This document shows positions 1 through 13,499 of a DNA stretch of 64,000 nt, one piece after another. The stretch covers positions 157,138 to 221,137 of the forward strand of contig JAPDRN010000052.1 in assembly GCA_030247855.1 (NCBI GenBank). Reading direction: 5' to 3'. This DNA is from Knufia peltigerae. Lineage: Eukaryota; Ascomycota; Eurotiomycetes; Chaetothyriales; Trichomeriaceae. Below the pieces are notes generated by a model. The model saw only the letters and a list, made by a program, of their open reading frames with translations, was not told the DNA's origin and searched no databases. The position numbers and the translations under genes were made by a program. The number at the start of each line of letters is the position of its first letter. The first letter of the stretch is position 1.

Positions 1-1261
1 CTGATGTTGGGTCGACATTCGGGAACCCATCGATCTGAAGGGCTCTAGTCGCATCAATACAGTCGGCTTTTGCTATTCGATCAAGGAACCCAGCCGGACG
101 AATAGTGGGAGAGGGGACCACGATTTTGTTCAGTGAGAGGTCCAAAGCCAGAGTGAGCGCCGCAGACAAATATGCACAAGTCTCATCATCAGCCCAGTGC
201 TTTGCAGGCGTCATCCAAGGAATGTTGACCATGAATGCGAGCACAATCTCGACCGATCTATACTTGTTGTAAATGACGGTTCGTACAAGATGATTTCTGT
301 GGTGAGAAAGTCGCTTCCACAGTGCCTCTGCTTTAGGTAAGAACAAAGCGGACGCGGCCAATATGGATGTAAACAAAAATGCCGACCTGGAACGTACGAA
401 TGCTGAAGTATGCAATGTCGGATCGAGGCCCCACCTAGTGTGAGATAATCGCTCGTAGAAGAACGCGAAGAGGGTGTCTGCTTCCTCTGTTGTCACCAGG
501 CCTATCTCAATGGGATCAAGTTCCGGGGTATTGTCCAGGTTTGACATCAGCGAACCAAAAAATTGTTGTAGGTCTGCATCAGCCAGATTAGACTCGATAG
601 ATGTCTGGTGCGCAAGTGTGCCGGCCGGGGAAGTTGACATGTTTGTTGATGGAGACTGGCCCGGAAGAACAGAAGCCATGGCGAGGAGTTGTAGGGGATT
701 ATCTGCATTGTTGAGCGCGAGCTCATCTGGCTTCTCGCCCATATTCGCAGGCGATACTTCGTGAGCAGTAGGTGAAATGCCATTCTCTTTGACAGGATGT
801 AGATTCATTCGTGGATGGACCAGTGGGTGGTGAGACGGAGAACTATGGACATTTGACGTTGAATGCCGTCGTAGAGGCGCTGTTTGAGGAGCAGATATCA
901 ATTGTCGAAGGTCTGCTTCCACGTCAAGAGCAAGTCCAGTCGAGCCGTCCTTGGAACGTTTGATTGCCTGTTCGACTTGATAAATTGCCTTTTCCAAGCC
1001 TGTCCGCTTGCTTTGAAAAATTAGAGACCGGAAAGTAATTGATCCCAAAGGGCATCCTTACTTCTTGACGCCTTTATATCTCCCAACGTGATACTCTGGA
1101 GTAACACATTGTAGGCCAGCTTGTTGACATTTCCGACAGATGGTAGCATTGGCGTCACGAGTACATTTTACTTTGCTTCGTCGGCATTCGAGGCATGCAG
1201 CTTGTTTGTTTTGAGCTGGACTCGAAGCAGCATCTTGATCGGCCGGGGAGCTAGTATTCAT
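1..1261 (-). CDS. Zn2Cys6 fungal transcription factor, 3' end outside the window
   Basis: Nuclear DNA-binding regulator; its target genes cannot be told from sequence. The ATG is at 1261. Exon 1 is 1261-1062, a 51-nt intron 1061-1011 has a GTAAGG donor, and exon 2 runs from 1010 open to base 1, giving about 403 residues here. The zinc cluster is visible: C23-x2-C26-x6-C33-x8-C42-x2-C45-x6-C52 with basic residues between C26 and C33. Splicing restores the segment GVKNKRTGLEKAIYQVEQ, which is usual after the cluster in one subgroup of these factors and supports the intron. The middle part is polar and low in complexity. The last ~150 residues (SILAASALFLP, then WADDETCAYLSAALTLALDL) look like the start of the fungal-specific transcription factor domain. 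The DNA-binding family is clear; the subfamily is not assigned. Confidence 0.9.
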
Positions 1262-4200
1262 GCCTCGTAGTAGGCATGTTCAAGCTTTCAGCGCACGCGA
1301 TTCCGGGAAAATAGAATGCGAAATAGAATCGGACCACACAAGATACAATTCCGTGTTGACTATCGCGGGATCTGATGTTGAGATGCCGAGGAACGAAAGT
1401 CGAAGTCGAAATGCAACGCTCCGTTAATTTCCCCGAAGAGCCGAAAACGGCCCCCACTGAATATCACGTGCTCCGGAGCCCCAGACCCGATAATGCGGCG
1501 GGGCATTTCGGCAGGTGCGCAGATCTTCAACCGACCATCAACACATCTTTGGGAACTCAACAATCTCGACGTATCTAGATATCGGTCGCGACGTGCGAAC
1601 ACTTGCTCTTGTCATTATCATCACGAGGATGTAGGTGACCATACGGCATGGGGTCGATGCTAATCGAAACATATGGCATTTTCGTGGGTCATCTTTGTGA
1701 GTTTCTGATAGAGAAGTGATTCTTCCTTGCTTCATGTCAACGACGACTACCTGTTTGGTCTCGGCATCAGAGCTTTGAAAGCAACAACATTTGTCATACA
1801 CCTTCGACGAATATTCGACAAGTCGATCAGACTGGCATAGGGCGTTGGTGTTAGGGACCTGAAAAGAAGTTCAGTTCCGTTTAGCACTCATTCCACACAG
1901 CTCTCAGACTAGCATCCAGCCAACGACCAGTTCACATCGAATCCGACTTTAATTCTACCTTCGCCAAGCTACAGATTTGTCTTCTAGAAATTCGAACATC
2001 AAGAATACATAGTGGTACACTCCGGTATCGAAGAGTCCCTCCGACCGCCATACCTGAGCGAGTGTAGCGAGCCTTGCGGCCATGCCCTTCCGATTGCTAC
2101 TGATATTAACGAATTACAGAAACTTTTCATTGTTCCATCTCGGCGTGGCGTCTCGCTGCATGGATGGGTCAACATAAGCTTTGGCAGACCCTGAACATAA
2201 CGCGACTACTCCATGACACGGCCATGGCTAGCCGCAACCGAGCGCCACATCGGATATGTTTCGCGTTACCGAGCACTCGAGTTGCTTTTATCAGAAGCAA
2301 GAGAGCATCCTTGTTCGTTTCCGTGCGGGTCAGCTCATAGCGGTATTGGGAGTGCAAGATGAGACCCTGGGTATGCATTCACCCTCCATGCATAGCTTTG
2401 ATGACCTTCCGGGATGCTCGCGGGATTGCTAATCGTGAAAGACCCTAAAATTTACGATGGGTAAGTAGCGGAAGCTCTTGCTCAACAGGGCTCGCTACGT
2501 TTCATCACCGTGCGCCATGCCGGAAATGAGACTTCTGCAGTGGATGCCAGAGGACTTGCAATGGGCAATTCGACAGCGCACAACAATCCCAGACTCGCAA
2601 AGTCATGCTCGACTTTCCAAAAGTGGAGTCTGGACTGCATTTCATCGCTTATGTCAGTCAAAGAAGGACGTTTTCCACCCCAATCTCACAAATGGAAACA
2701 AGATTCGAGTCCCTGCATGACGGCAGCCGAGTGCATATTCGACTGCTAAACCCCGCAAGAGCCCACTACTTCAAGACGAGGCCTGCAGGGCTATCATGTC
2801 AAGCGAGCGTCGCGACCCTGAAGCTGTAGAGGTATCCACCACTGGGGTGATCGACATATAGCCAAGCTGCTGTTCCCAAAACGGCAGTCTTGACTTTCCT
2901 TATATAATACTTGCCTAGGCCCCGTCCCAGGACGGCGTCGTTTACGGGGTACCAACGTCCAAGAAAAAAATGTGCTCCATGTGTGGACTGTTCGTTAACA
3001 AATGGTGATGTCGCTGCTGCAGTGTTTTCGAATCCATTGTGAAAGAGGCAATGCTTCACGACGTCACAGAAGTAGGAATGCTTTACAACTCGGGTCAGAG
3101 AAACCTGGACAGTGCAGACGTTTACTTGGCTCTCACCTCAAAGCGAGCTCTCGGACCCTGGAAGACTACGACGTCGGACCAAAGACGACACGGGGCCTGT
3201 GCGGAAGTTACAGTACCTGATATGTGGAGCACCTCAACCTTGACAAATCTTGAAGTCCAGTTTGACTCATCGTGCCACAAGGACGAGTATTGAAGAATAT
3301 CGAACTGCCAGAGAAAGAATTCCGCAAAGACTGTGAAGCAACGACGGGCTGATTAATGTCACATGACACGCCGTTCCTGCTCAATCATGGTAGGCAATTA
3401 TCCATGATCTTTCGATGTCTTGTTCAATCCTTCTTTTTGATGTGTGTCCTGCTCCTCCCATTGACAACACCAAAGCCTTTGTGTCCTATACCCTGCAGCG
3501 AGAATACCAGGCATCTCCCACATGACCTTTACCTCATACCGCATTGTCCGTAGCTGCTTACATTTCGAAAAAGAAACAAAGATACTCTCCAAAGCTTGTT
3601 TCAAGCCTCTCGAACGGGACTTGGAGTCGCAAACACTCTATCATTCTCAATCTCGAGACATCAACAAAAGATATAGCTATATAATATTGTCGCCTCGCCG
3701 GCACTTCTTGGTCCTTGCAAAATGGGACGAATAGAAACCACTTGGCGTTTCCTCATCTTAACAACTTAGACACTCACACAAACACATGAATATACCCCTT
3801 GATATTGCCCCACGACAGTGACGATCAGGGTCCAGTTCAAGATCTCGATGCTCTTTGCTGAAGGACCCTTGGAGGGATGTCCTTCGATCTGGGGTGCCAC
3901 TTACCCGCTACGATCATCTGGTCCCATGTCTGGAGAACTGGAGTACATGTCGTGCTTGTTCTTTTGACATGTGGATGGATGGACACTCTTTTTCACAGGT
4001 AACAACGATGAAAGGACGTGAATCCGAACTTGATCGACAATCGACGGTCGACAATCTACAAGTGGGAATTCAAGATGGGCGAAAAGCATCAATAAACTCT
4101 TGCTCCGGTGAGTTACACTTTTGTATGCCGGGAGCTACCTTGCCTTGTCTTCTGGATACGAGGGTGAGTATTGTGGTATGATGGTAAGCAATCTTGAGTC

Positions 4201-7200
4201 GTCCACGGCGCATCGTCGTGCTTTGGGGACAAAATGTCAAGAGCTCGGCGACAGACCCTGGCGACACACGCGGATGCGCAGAAGACACGAGGGCTCTGAT
4301 GATAGATCTTGGTCTTTCCTCGAATGGATGATAATTGTATGGTTCATCACTTCAGGTGTCGTAAATACTACCCTCGGTGAACTGTCAAAAGTAAGCACTC
4401 CCTATCCGCGAGGATGCCGTGAAACACTACAACGTAAGGTCATGTTATACTCTTTAATCCTGACATCCTGACCATGATTTGGAATCAACAAAAACGTTGT
4501 TCTTGAAGACCAGTAAGCTTGCCTCTGCCTTTTGTCTCTTGGTGGCCTTATTTTTACAACGTGTCAATAATTTCCATGCTTGTTCATTCGATCCCGTCAG
4601 CCTTCGAGTAGTCGAGTTCGAGTCAACTATTGCTGTTCGTATTCGTGCCGTCGAGTGGTCGAGTCCGAGTCATCTGTGCCGTTCACACAGTACGTGCGGC
4701 TCACCCTGCTGGACTGACAACCCTCTTGCCGGCGTGGAACGAATAGAGGTCAATCGAGGGGTAATACGAGGTTCGCCGGCCCACGTGTTGGCTGTCCGAC
4801 GGTGTCAACGGGAAACTCACATGGGCCCCCGAGTCAACTTTTGGCATCCTAGCCCGGTGGGTGGTACGAGTCCGTGAGCCTCACTCAGACTCCTGGAATT
4901 GACTCGATTCCCCTGGTCCAGCACGTACTCCTTAACAAGTACTGCCGTAGATTTCCCAGGGTTTACCCAGGCTCGAAAACCCCAAAAAGTCGTACTTCTT
5001 AGGTGTGTTTCAAAGGTAGTACTCTTCCCGTAGTCCATACCTAAAGGGAATCAATGCATTTTCCACCAGTGGTTCGTGCAGTAACCAACAATCCCTACCT
5101 TTTTCCATTCCTGGAATTAACGTGCAGAGGGAACAACGGTGATTTGTTATTTGTCGAATGTTTCCCGCCCCCCTTGTCCAACGCTTGTACAAGACCGGAA
5201 AACAGGGTCCTTAGTAAGCGCAGCAATGGTGTCTTGTTCATGCTTCCGGGTAATTGTGAGCCAGTGGTATCCTGACATGTTTCGACAATGCAGGCTGTTT
5301 TGACCTGTTTTTTCCTGTGAAGGAGATCTTGCTGGGATGGACATGAACTGGCTGACTTATCGACCCTGGTCTCTGCCTAAACCCTCTCGCAAAAGAAACC
5401 GAACCTCAGGCCCTTTGAAATGCATGCTGCTAGTGTTCAGGCGGCTGGGATGTGTGATGCATGGCTTGCGACTGGGTTTGGATTTGGATTTTGCAAACTC
5501 GCAAACCTTTGGAACCGCGACGACAGTGTAAATCCGGCCCGCCTCGTATTTGTCCAGAAATCTCACTTCCATCTCGGGCCTCTTTCGCGGTAGCTTACTC
5601 CGTACGAGGAAAGTCCATATGATTTTGATTTCTTGCAGACCTTCAGTCATCCATGGGCGATTACTCTTTTCAGATGATTACAGGCGCCAGTTTGAGATGG
5701 GAGATTGTAACATGATATCAAACTTGTCCCATCTCTAGAGGACTTTCCCGGTCACTTTCGAGGTTGAGAGCTTGCTGAGTTGGCAGGAGACAATCAACGT
5801 CCCGGATCTGTAACCTTGTCAGCTGCCATAGAGATGTACGAGATAAGCTAGAAGGAGAGTCTGTAGATTAGCCATTCAATCTTGTACCCTTGCAGCCGTC
5901 CTTACCACCTTCGGTACTGACTTATCTGATAAATCAGTGTTGTACCAAGCTTCGAACGGACAATTGGCGTGCGATTAAGGGGCCATTCCAAAATCCCGAC
6001 GCATGCCGCACCAGGATCAATCCCAGTTCCGTAGAGAGTCAGAAATCTGACCACGCAACCTACTGACTGCATGCACTCACTGTCTCTCTGATCCATTGGA
6101 AAGGGGATAAGTTATGTTCCAGCCGTGCTTGCGAGGAAAGATTTGATGATTTTTTCGTCCATGTATCTCCACTAGCATGCTCGCCGCTCGACTTCCAAGT
6201 TGTCCGTGCAAACACCCTCCTTCCTCTGTAGGTTCTGCAAACACCATCACCGGCGGTCAATGGCCGTCCTTCGCATTTGCCCCCAAGTTCAATCTCTTTG
6301 CAGTGAGTGACAAGACTTGCAGGTGTGACCTGCAGGTGTCGCCGGTATCGTCCGTGGGCGCGCGCTTCCACGTCTCGCTGTGTGTTCGTCAAACTGTTGT
6401 CGCTGTCCATTCGCGCAAATTCCGATACCACATTCCTCCTTTTTATTCAGCCACATTGCAACCGACCTTGACTTTGCTGTTCCACTGTCGGTTTGATTGC
6501 CGGAAGAACATGAAGTAGGCGACCTTGTCGATGGTAACATCGGGCGGACCATTCGCAGACCTTTCTTCTATTCGGGACATCCATTATGCATCCATACGGA
6601 TATCTGAAAACTCACCGTTGTCTTCCTTCGCCCGGAAACCAAAGACAAGGTGGAGTGCGAGTGCCCACGATAGTTACGCGTCCTCTCTGACGCAACCCAG
6701 CGCGAAGCTGCTTTTATCACGACGGAAGGTGTCCGACTTCACGCGTCGTAGAGTTCTTGGCTGCGGCTGTTTGTTGTAGAAGGGGAAAAGGAATTTCAAT
6801 ACCCATCTTCCTTCGCTACTACGTACCTAGGTACGTAGCTAACACGCGCGCGAGTCCGATCTTTGACGGGCGAGCCAACATTGTCGAACCGGAGGAGGTT
6901 GTGACGATCGAAAGAGATCTTCACTGTTGGAAGAGCACAGGTAGGATGTCAGGGCTCGTCGAGCCAAGGAAGAATCGAGTCCGGCTAAATATTTCAAAAC
7001 GTGGCAAGCGACATACACGCTATCGTACGTAAATATTCAAAACATCTTGATCCTTTGAGTCCTCAGGGGACTTGATGCTGTCATGGCATGTTCGCTACGG
7101 AGTAGAGTCTTTGGATCTTCGATTCGATCATACCGATAATCAAGATCAACCGATCATTCAGGGCATTGTTCCAATCTGTAAACGAAGCAGCCATCAAGGC

Positions 7201-9016
7201 CACCAGCGGAATTCCCCGGATACACTAGGGTGCACTGCGTCACTGCGTCGGTCAGGTATCATGTAGACTATTAGGAACGTTGACAGGATTGAACATACAG
7301 TTACGGGACACAATAGTCCATATGCTCATGCCACAGGTAGTTGAGGTACACAGTCCACCTTTCCGAACAAAGTCTACGCGACGTCGTTTAGTCATCCGAG
7401 TAGTAGTTGGCAGACTTCGGTTGTACTATACCTAAGGTACCAATCAATGAGATCAACATTGATTCTCTCGAGATGACAAAACAGGAAAGGAAGATCATCA
7501 GCCACCACTACGAAAAGCAGCCATCTGTACGCACCAGACAACACCATTGGTTGAATAGTGTATCACCACGCAGATTACGATCAGCGATGAACCTATCTAA
7601 AGGCCGTCAGTGCTGTGCCACGAAGCATCCCCCGTTATCCGTACTTAATTCTTTCCTGGTAAGGTTCGTTGATTTGAATGAGTAGGTAAAGGCAAAAATG
7701 AATGTTGATGAGTGGAGTACACCTGCCTAGGAGGGGACAAACCTCTTATTACGGATTGCCATGCCATAAAACATAGCCCATTCTCGTTATAGCTGGCGTG
7801 CATAGAATACGATAACTCTAGCATATAGCGCAGAGAAGGAAAAAATGGTCATGATCCGCACTTTCAATAGTCGTTGATCTATCCGGGGAAAGCCGTCCTC
7901 TTTGATACGCAATACGGAGTAAAGGAGTATAAGGAAAGGGCAATGATCATCCGCTTTCTGGAGTACCATTATCTTTGCAGACGTGTCCTAGTGACTCGGA
8001 AACTCGTGTAGTACCATTTGGAGCACACGCCGCCACTTCAACCGTGATGCCAACGAGTGCCGGTAGACCACCGGCAGGAAAAGTACTACAGGGCTCAAGA
8101 GTCTTGGGGTCAAAATGCTTTAGCCTACTAATAGCAGGGAAGAGATGACGCCAATCTCATACTCTCTCGTATGGAGTGCTTTCACGTGGAGAGCATATCA
8201 TGAAAAACAAAAACGTTGTCAAGTAGAAACAAGACTTGCCACTCTCACTGTCAGATCATGCAATGGCTTAGATGCCTCCTTTACTCAGGAATCGGGTCAG
8301 ATCCGACTACTACTGAACTATGAAAATGTGACTGTAGCATGCAGACACTTTAGGGCAGCGGAGGGATCTCCCCTTTTGCCTCGACGGGTCTAGCCCTGGT
8401 CCTCCTTCATCGGATTCGGGCTCGCTTACAAGATTATATGTACAGGATACACATCAATGGTCAAGATTGCCGATTATATGATCGACTCAGAGACTCATTG
8501 CTTACAGTACAGTCAACTGGTGGCTGAAGTCAAAGCGACAATCATGATGGGAAACTTTGATAGCTACCTCCTAATTAGACAGCTTTTTGTAAAAGGCCCG
8601 AGCCCATTTCATAGCAGAAAGCCAATCGATCCATAAACATCATTATACTGTTGTTTGAGCCCCCTGACACCTCTTTTATTCTGGGGCCTAAAAAAATTGA
8701 AATAACTGTGTAATTTCAACGGGACACAATGGGTTCTTCATCACGTACCCCTCCGTTCGTCCAAAATACAAAAAGGAGTATCTTTTTTCCAATCAGTCCC
8801 CATAATGAAAAGGTCAACCCCGGATGAAAATCAATCTGCCGCCGGGATTGTGGATGCAGTTACAACTGTCCCTTGCACACCAAAAACGCCAACATGATCA
8901 TAGCCCTAAGATAGCCAAGCCACTGCAACCCATGATTCATCCAGCCCTAACGCTATGCAAAAGAATAAAATCTCAAAGTGAATCAAGCCGCCCAGCACAC
9001 ATAAGAGATCTTGAGC
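1262..9016. other. Long gene-poor intergenic region
   Basis: About 7.75 kb between the divergent start of the Zn2Cys6 gene and the 3' end of the bZIP gene. Several open frames of 60-130 codons occur on both strands, but none resembles a known family, they overlap one another, and none could be extended by plausible splicing. I saw no transposase, reverse transcriptase or clear terminal repeats. Exact TACGGAGTA motifs lie at 5596, 7096 and 7913, and a palindrome TACCTAGGTA at 6824. It may hold regulatory DNA, non-coding transcripts or decayed elements; nothing more can be supported. Confidence 0.6.
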
Positions 9017-9751
9017 TCATCTTCTGTTGGCGTGGGTCGCATCTGATAGGCGTGGGCTTGATACCGGAGTGAAGGCGTCCGAGTTGAAGAAAGGCACCAG
9101 GTCAAACTCTTGCGGAGACTGGCAGAGTGAGCCACAAAGCGTTGGAACTCCGACTTGTAGATTGGTGATTTCGTTGTTCAATTGCTCAATCTGGGCCTTG
9201 AGGCGGGCAACTTCCTCGGTTTGTTGAGAGTAGGAGCGTGACAGGATTTGGTGCTTCTGTTGCCATTGATTGATCTGCTCCTCGAGCTCCTTCTGGTGAC
9301 GTTCCTTGCGCTCCCGATAAGCTCGTTGTGAAGAACGATTCTGTTCTCGTCTTCTCTGTTGAACGTTAGTGGTTGTAGACAGGCGGTTCAGCTCTGCGGC
9401 TCACCTCAAGCTTGTCGGGAATGGAGCTCTTGACTTGGGTGACTACGCTGGAAGTGGAAGAGACGCGTCTTTCAGGAGTTGACCGGTATGAAGCATCAGA
9501 TCCTGAGGCGGACAAGCTGTCGTAAGAAGTGTCGAGTGTAGCGTAGAAATCTGCTGCTCGTTGTAGAAGCTATGAGCAACATGTCAGCACACGAGTTCAA
9601 AGAAAAGTAGAGCTGGTGAGCTGACATCATTGTAGTGAGTGGCCATGGCCTTTGGGGATTGAACGCCAGTAAAGTCCCATTGGAAGGCAGGGTCGACGGG
9701 TGAAAAGGCACCGTTCTGCTGGCTCCAGGTGTTGAGTGAGTAGTCGGTCAT
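9017..9751 (-). CDS. bZIP transcription factor (209 aa)
   Basis: Nuclear basic-leucine-zipper regulator. The ATG is at 9751. Exons are 9751-9626, 9569-9405 and 9355-9017, with introns of 56 and 49 nt; all exons are multiples of three. The basic region starts right after the second intron: RRREQNRSSQRAYRERKE, with the invariant N103 and R111 spaced by seven residues, as in AP-1/Yap-like fungal bZIPs. Leucines follow at heptad positions 121, 135, 149, 156 and 163, with Trp128 and Gln142 filling two steps. The N-terminal ~95 residues are acidic, aromatic and Ser-rich (possible activation region). A short tail with one Cys pair (LCGSLC) ends at the TGA at 9017-9019. The exact orthologue is not recognised. 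Exon 3, which carries the DNA-binding domain, has no in-frame ATG and is easily missed by gene finders. Confidence 0.88.
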
Positions 9752-12700
9752 GGCGGTGATGAGGTATATCTTGTTGATATTCTGTATCGTGGTGTATATG
9801 GAAGTGATTGATCTTTGTCAGATGGTGTTCTGGAAGAATGGCAAATTCGAAAGTCAAAGCTGCTGGTGAAAGGGTCCTGGTCTGGGGGAATGAAGGGTCC
9901 TCTTATACCACAGTATGTAAACACAAGGCTGGCACGGGTGGAGCGAAGGAAAAGGATTGCTTCAACTCTGGTAGAATGAGAGGTTGCGAACGAGGGGCCA
10001 GGTCGTTCAAGTCCTGGCCGCGCATCCAGATATCAAGCAAGCAGAGCGGACGCGGACAGCGCCTGGAGGTTCCTGGTGAGCATGGATCGAAACAGATGGA
10101 GGGGCTTCCAAATACTATACCCAACACAGAAGGCGCACTAAGCATGCACGAAGCCCGGTCCACCTCGCAGGACCCCCTGCTAGCGGATGGCTTCGGGGTA
10201 GTAAGGCCATCAACGTTTATCAGTCAGCCGGGCCCTAGGTCATTTCATGCGTCCTTTTTCACCGACCAAAACCATTCCCAGAAAGGCACAAAGTGGCTGA
10301 AGCACTACTGCAAGCTAATTGCTTTGCGAGGCCATCCACACATTCAGCCAGTTGACGCACCGACCTTTGGGTTTTCGCCGAAACAAGACGTGGGATGTTG
10401 GGCCTCCGTTATTGCTTTGATTGCTTTGTCCAGCAGTCAAAAGACTGGGAAGTTTGGGCAGCGCACACCTGAGGACACGAACACGGCAGTGGGCTTGCCA
10501 ATTGCAAAGAAAGGGTATTGCTGCTTTGGTGCCCTACCACATGACGGGAGCTCCGGCTGCCTTGCCTTCAACTCTGGACGCCCTCAGGTGCTCTTTGGGT
10601 GCGCGTCCTCAGTAGAACTGTCGATCGGCGTGGAACGAGTTGAACGAGTTGAACCGTCCACGGCTTAACGTATTGACAGCTGCAATATTCTGGCAAATGC
10701 GACGGTGGCGTCATCATGCAACAAAAGTTGTTCTTTCAAGTCGATCGAATTGGAGGGGTACAGGGCGCCCCGGGGTGGTATGGGCGTCATCCAAAGTACC
10801 ATCAGGGAGGGATTCACTTTCAGGCGGCTCACGGCGGTAGCCAGACAAAAAGTCTTCCGTGCTTCCTACAATACTCGCGTATCCGCACCGTAGATTCTTT
10901 ACCGTGGGACGCTCCGGAGAGCTGCCAGCATCCCGCGTGATTGGACACCATTCAATTTAGCCTGTAACTTGTAAGATTTCACGCTTTTTACAGTACTTCG
11001 TCCAATTAAGCACCGGGTGAACTTCTGTTAACAAGCTGGTTCGCAGGGTGAATCGTTTCTTGCCTGAAGCAACAGATCAGGGGTTCCTATGTCATGATGG
11101 TTAGCCGGGTGCTGTGTCAACCTCGTCGTCCCTCACGCCAAAACCTCCTTGACCCAACTGTGGCGGTGTGCACAACCATTGTACCTCGTTTAGCTTGCTT
11201 TGTTTCGTTACACCGGGTCAAGAGGGGCGCGAGAACTCATTCCTGGTACGTACATCCTATAGGCTGCAGTATCTCTGTTTCACAGAGTATACGTCGCATT
11301 ACGAAATGGCCGGAGCAATCATGCCAGAACCATAAAATTAAAATCTAGGTATCGTGAGCAAGGAAAGGATACATAATACATGATCATGTGGTACACGGTA
11401 CAGAATTCACTTATCCCCCTGTTTGAGCTCTTCTAGAGGCAACAGCTTCAGACCATTGACTCATCCTTCTGGTCGCACATCTACTGCAGCAACAATAAAC
11501 TTACCATTCCCACCAAAATGTCTTTTCCGGTGCAGCTTAAGTGTCCGTAGGCATGTGTAACGATGGCCTCGACGCAGCTCGATCCTGAAGTACTGCACAC
11601 GGTTGCGACGTTACAGTCGCACTCTCTTGAGTCTAATCATTTGTCCAGTCCACAGCTATAGCGGAGCCCCGTTCCAATGCTTGACACGGAAAATTCGATA
11701 ATGAACCGGGACGTTTCCCCGGGCATTATTTACGCCATGCCATCGGATCAGCAGATCCGTGGAAGTTGCCGAAATACCTGCAAGAAGACGTCGTGGCGGG
11801 TCAGAAAGAAAGGATAGGCGACAGCCCTATTGCATGGTAACCTGGATCTACGTGCGTTGTAAGCTCTCCAAGTCGCTTACATTATCGTGTCTTGTTGAAA
11901 AGATGCACTCCTGAATATGGCGGAAGTCTCCATTCCAGATCAACGGATTGGTGGACGATGAACAGCTTTCATTTGTACATGTCTTATTAGTCCTGAATTA
12001 TTGCGGGGTGAGACCAACAGTATGTCGCAGCCGTTGACCAGGATCGAGCTATCTGCTCTGCTTCTCTGAGCTTGATGCCATCTGGCGTTCTGTTCTTCCC
12101 GGCAATTTCTCTTCTCCTGAAAATACCTTCTTGCCGCAGCTCGCATATCTCGATGAAGAATCTTTGAGGATTCTACGGAACACACGAGTATGGTGCCAGT
12201 CAACTTAGAACATAAAGACATAGGGCGCAATACCAGGCTATCAATATTGATGGTTGCGATGAGCCCTAGGTATCTTGTGCCCAGTAATTCCAAAAGGGGA
12301 AAAAGGTGAGAGGGCCGTGCAATGGGACATGACGCACGCGCGTCGGTGACCTCGAATGCATCAAAATCTGGTCCCATATAATCGTGAGAAGAAAGCATAT
12401 ACTACTCCGTAGTCGTACTTGTACTCGTAGTTCGAAGGGAACAACTACGAGCTGAGAATTTTTCCAACGAAAGTATTCAACGTGGTTAGGTGATATTACT
12501 AGCTCTGGAGAGTCAGTACATAGAGTAGTCGAGAGGGAATCTTCTTACGAGTCCATCCTCCTAGATGGAGCTCGCTTAGAGTGTCAAGGCAAGTTGACGG
12601 CTAAAAGTTGTTTTGAGAATAAACGATACGAAAAAAGTGAAGTTGATGAGCTTATGTCTGAAACCGCGGGATATGTTTAACTACCTGGTCGTACTCGTAC

Positions 12701-13499
12701 TCGTACTCGTATAGTGAGGACCATTTTTCTAAAGGGAAGGCTAAAGGGAAGGTTTGCCGATTGGTGGATTCCTGGAACTGAGGTTCTCCCATTCTGCGTG
12801 GTTAAAAATGTGTGGATGGACCACCTGAATTAACCGTCTTCAGTCCTTCGCGTAGGTTCAAAGACACATGAGAAAGTCCGGAGCCCAACGTGGAATTCCT
12901 CCCACAATTATCTCCTCCGTGTATGAAGCAGCGAAGGCCGAGGCAATGGCTGGCCAGAACCTTGCAACCTGTGAATGGTCGGCTGAGTTGTCCCGCACAA
13001 CCTGCAGCTGCCTCGCAACCAACAAGCGAGAGACAGAGTCACCGCTACCTTCCGGAGAACAGGAACATCTCTCTAGACTGTGACCATACGAGCGCTTTAT
13101 TGATGAGAGATTACTGTCTCCCAGCCTTTTCTTCTAGAAGGAGATTTCGTGACCGCGTTGCTGATCTCATCTTCTAAAAGTCTCAGAAATTCGGTGGCAG
13201 GAGGAGGTTGGTAAATACCGAGCCAGCCAACGCAAAAACCCGTCGTCTTCTGCCCAACGTCGAGTTCATTCTCACCCATCTATTTTCCTCTGCTGTACCA
13301 TTTCGTCGGTCGTTAATTCTCGAAGTTTGAAGTTTCCGTACAGAAAAGAAGATTTGGTGTTGGTGGTGGAGCGCATTGGCCGACAAGACGCCCGAGCGAC
13401 TCGATCTTCCTTGCACGAGTACCAACAAGCAACCCATGCGAACAAAGGGCACAGACGACTCACCGCACTGACTTCACACTGATCCCGACGCTGCGAAAC
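9752..13499. other. Intergenic region between the bZIP and Cys-rich membrane protein genes
   Basis: About 3.7 kb shared 5' region of two divergent genes. A 286-codon plus-strand open frame (9808-10668) begins just upstream of the bZIP start codon, on the opposite strand, but has no recognisable domain. A TACGGAGTA motif (as TACTCCGTA) lies at 12403-12411 and a short TACTCG repeat at about 12690-12711. No RNA gene was seen. Confidence 0.5.
12690..12711. repeat. TACTCG hexamer tandem repeat
   Basis: About three and a half consecutive copies of the unit TACTCG in non-coding DNA. Similar short TACTCG-containing strings also occur near 12415 and 15423. Confidence 0.7.

Noticed and set aside
4479..4877. 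132-codon plus-strand frame with a hydrophobic start
   Set aside because: Looks a little like a signal peptide, but the rest is random and the frame starts from weak context in a gene-poor stretch.
11940..12398. 152-codon minus-strand open frame
   Set aside because: No domain, no conserved motif, isolated in non-coding DNA.
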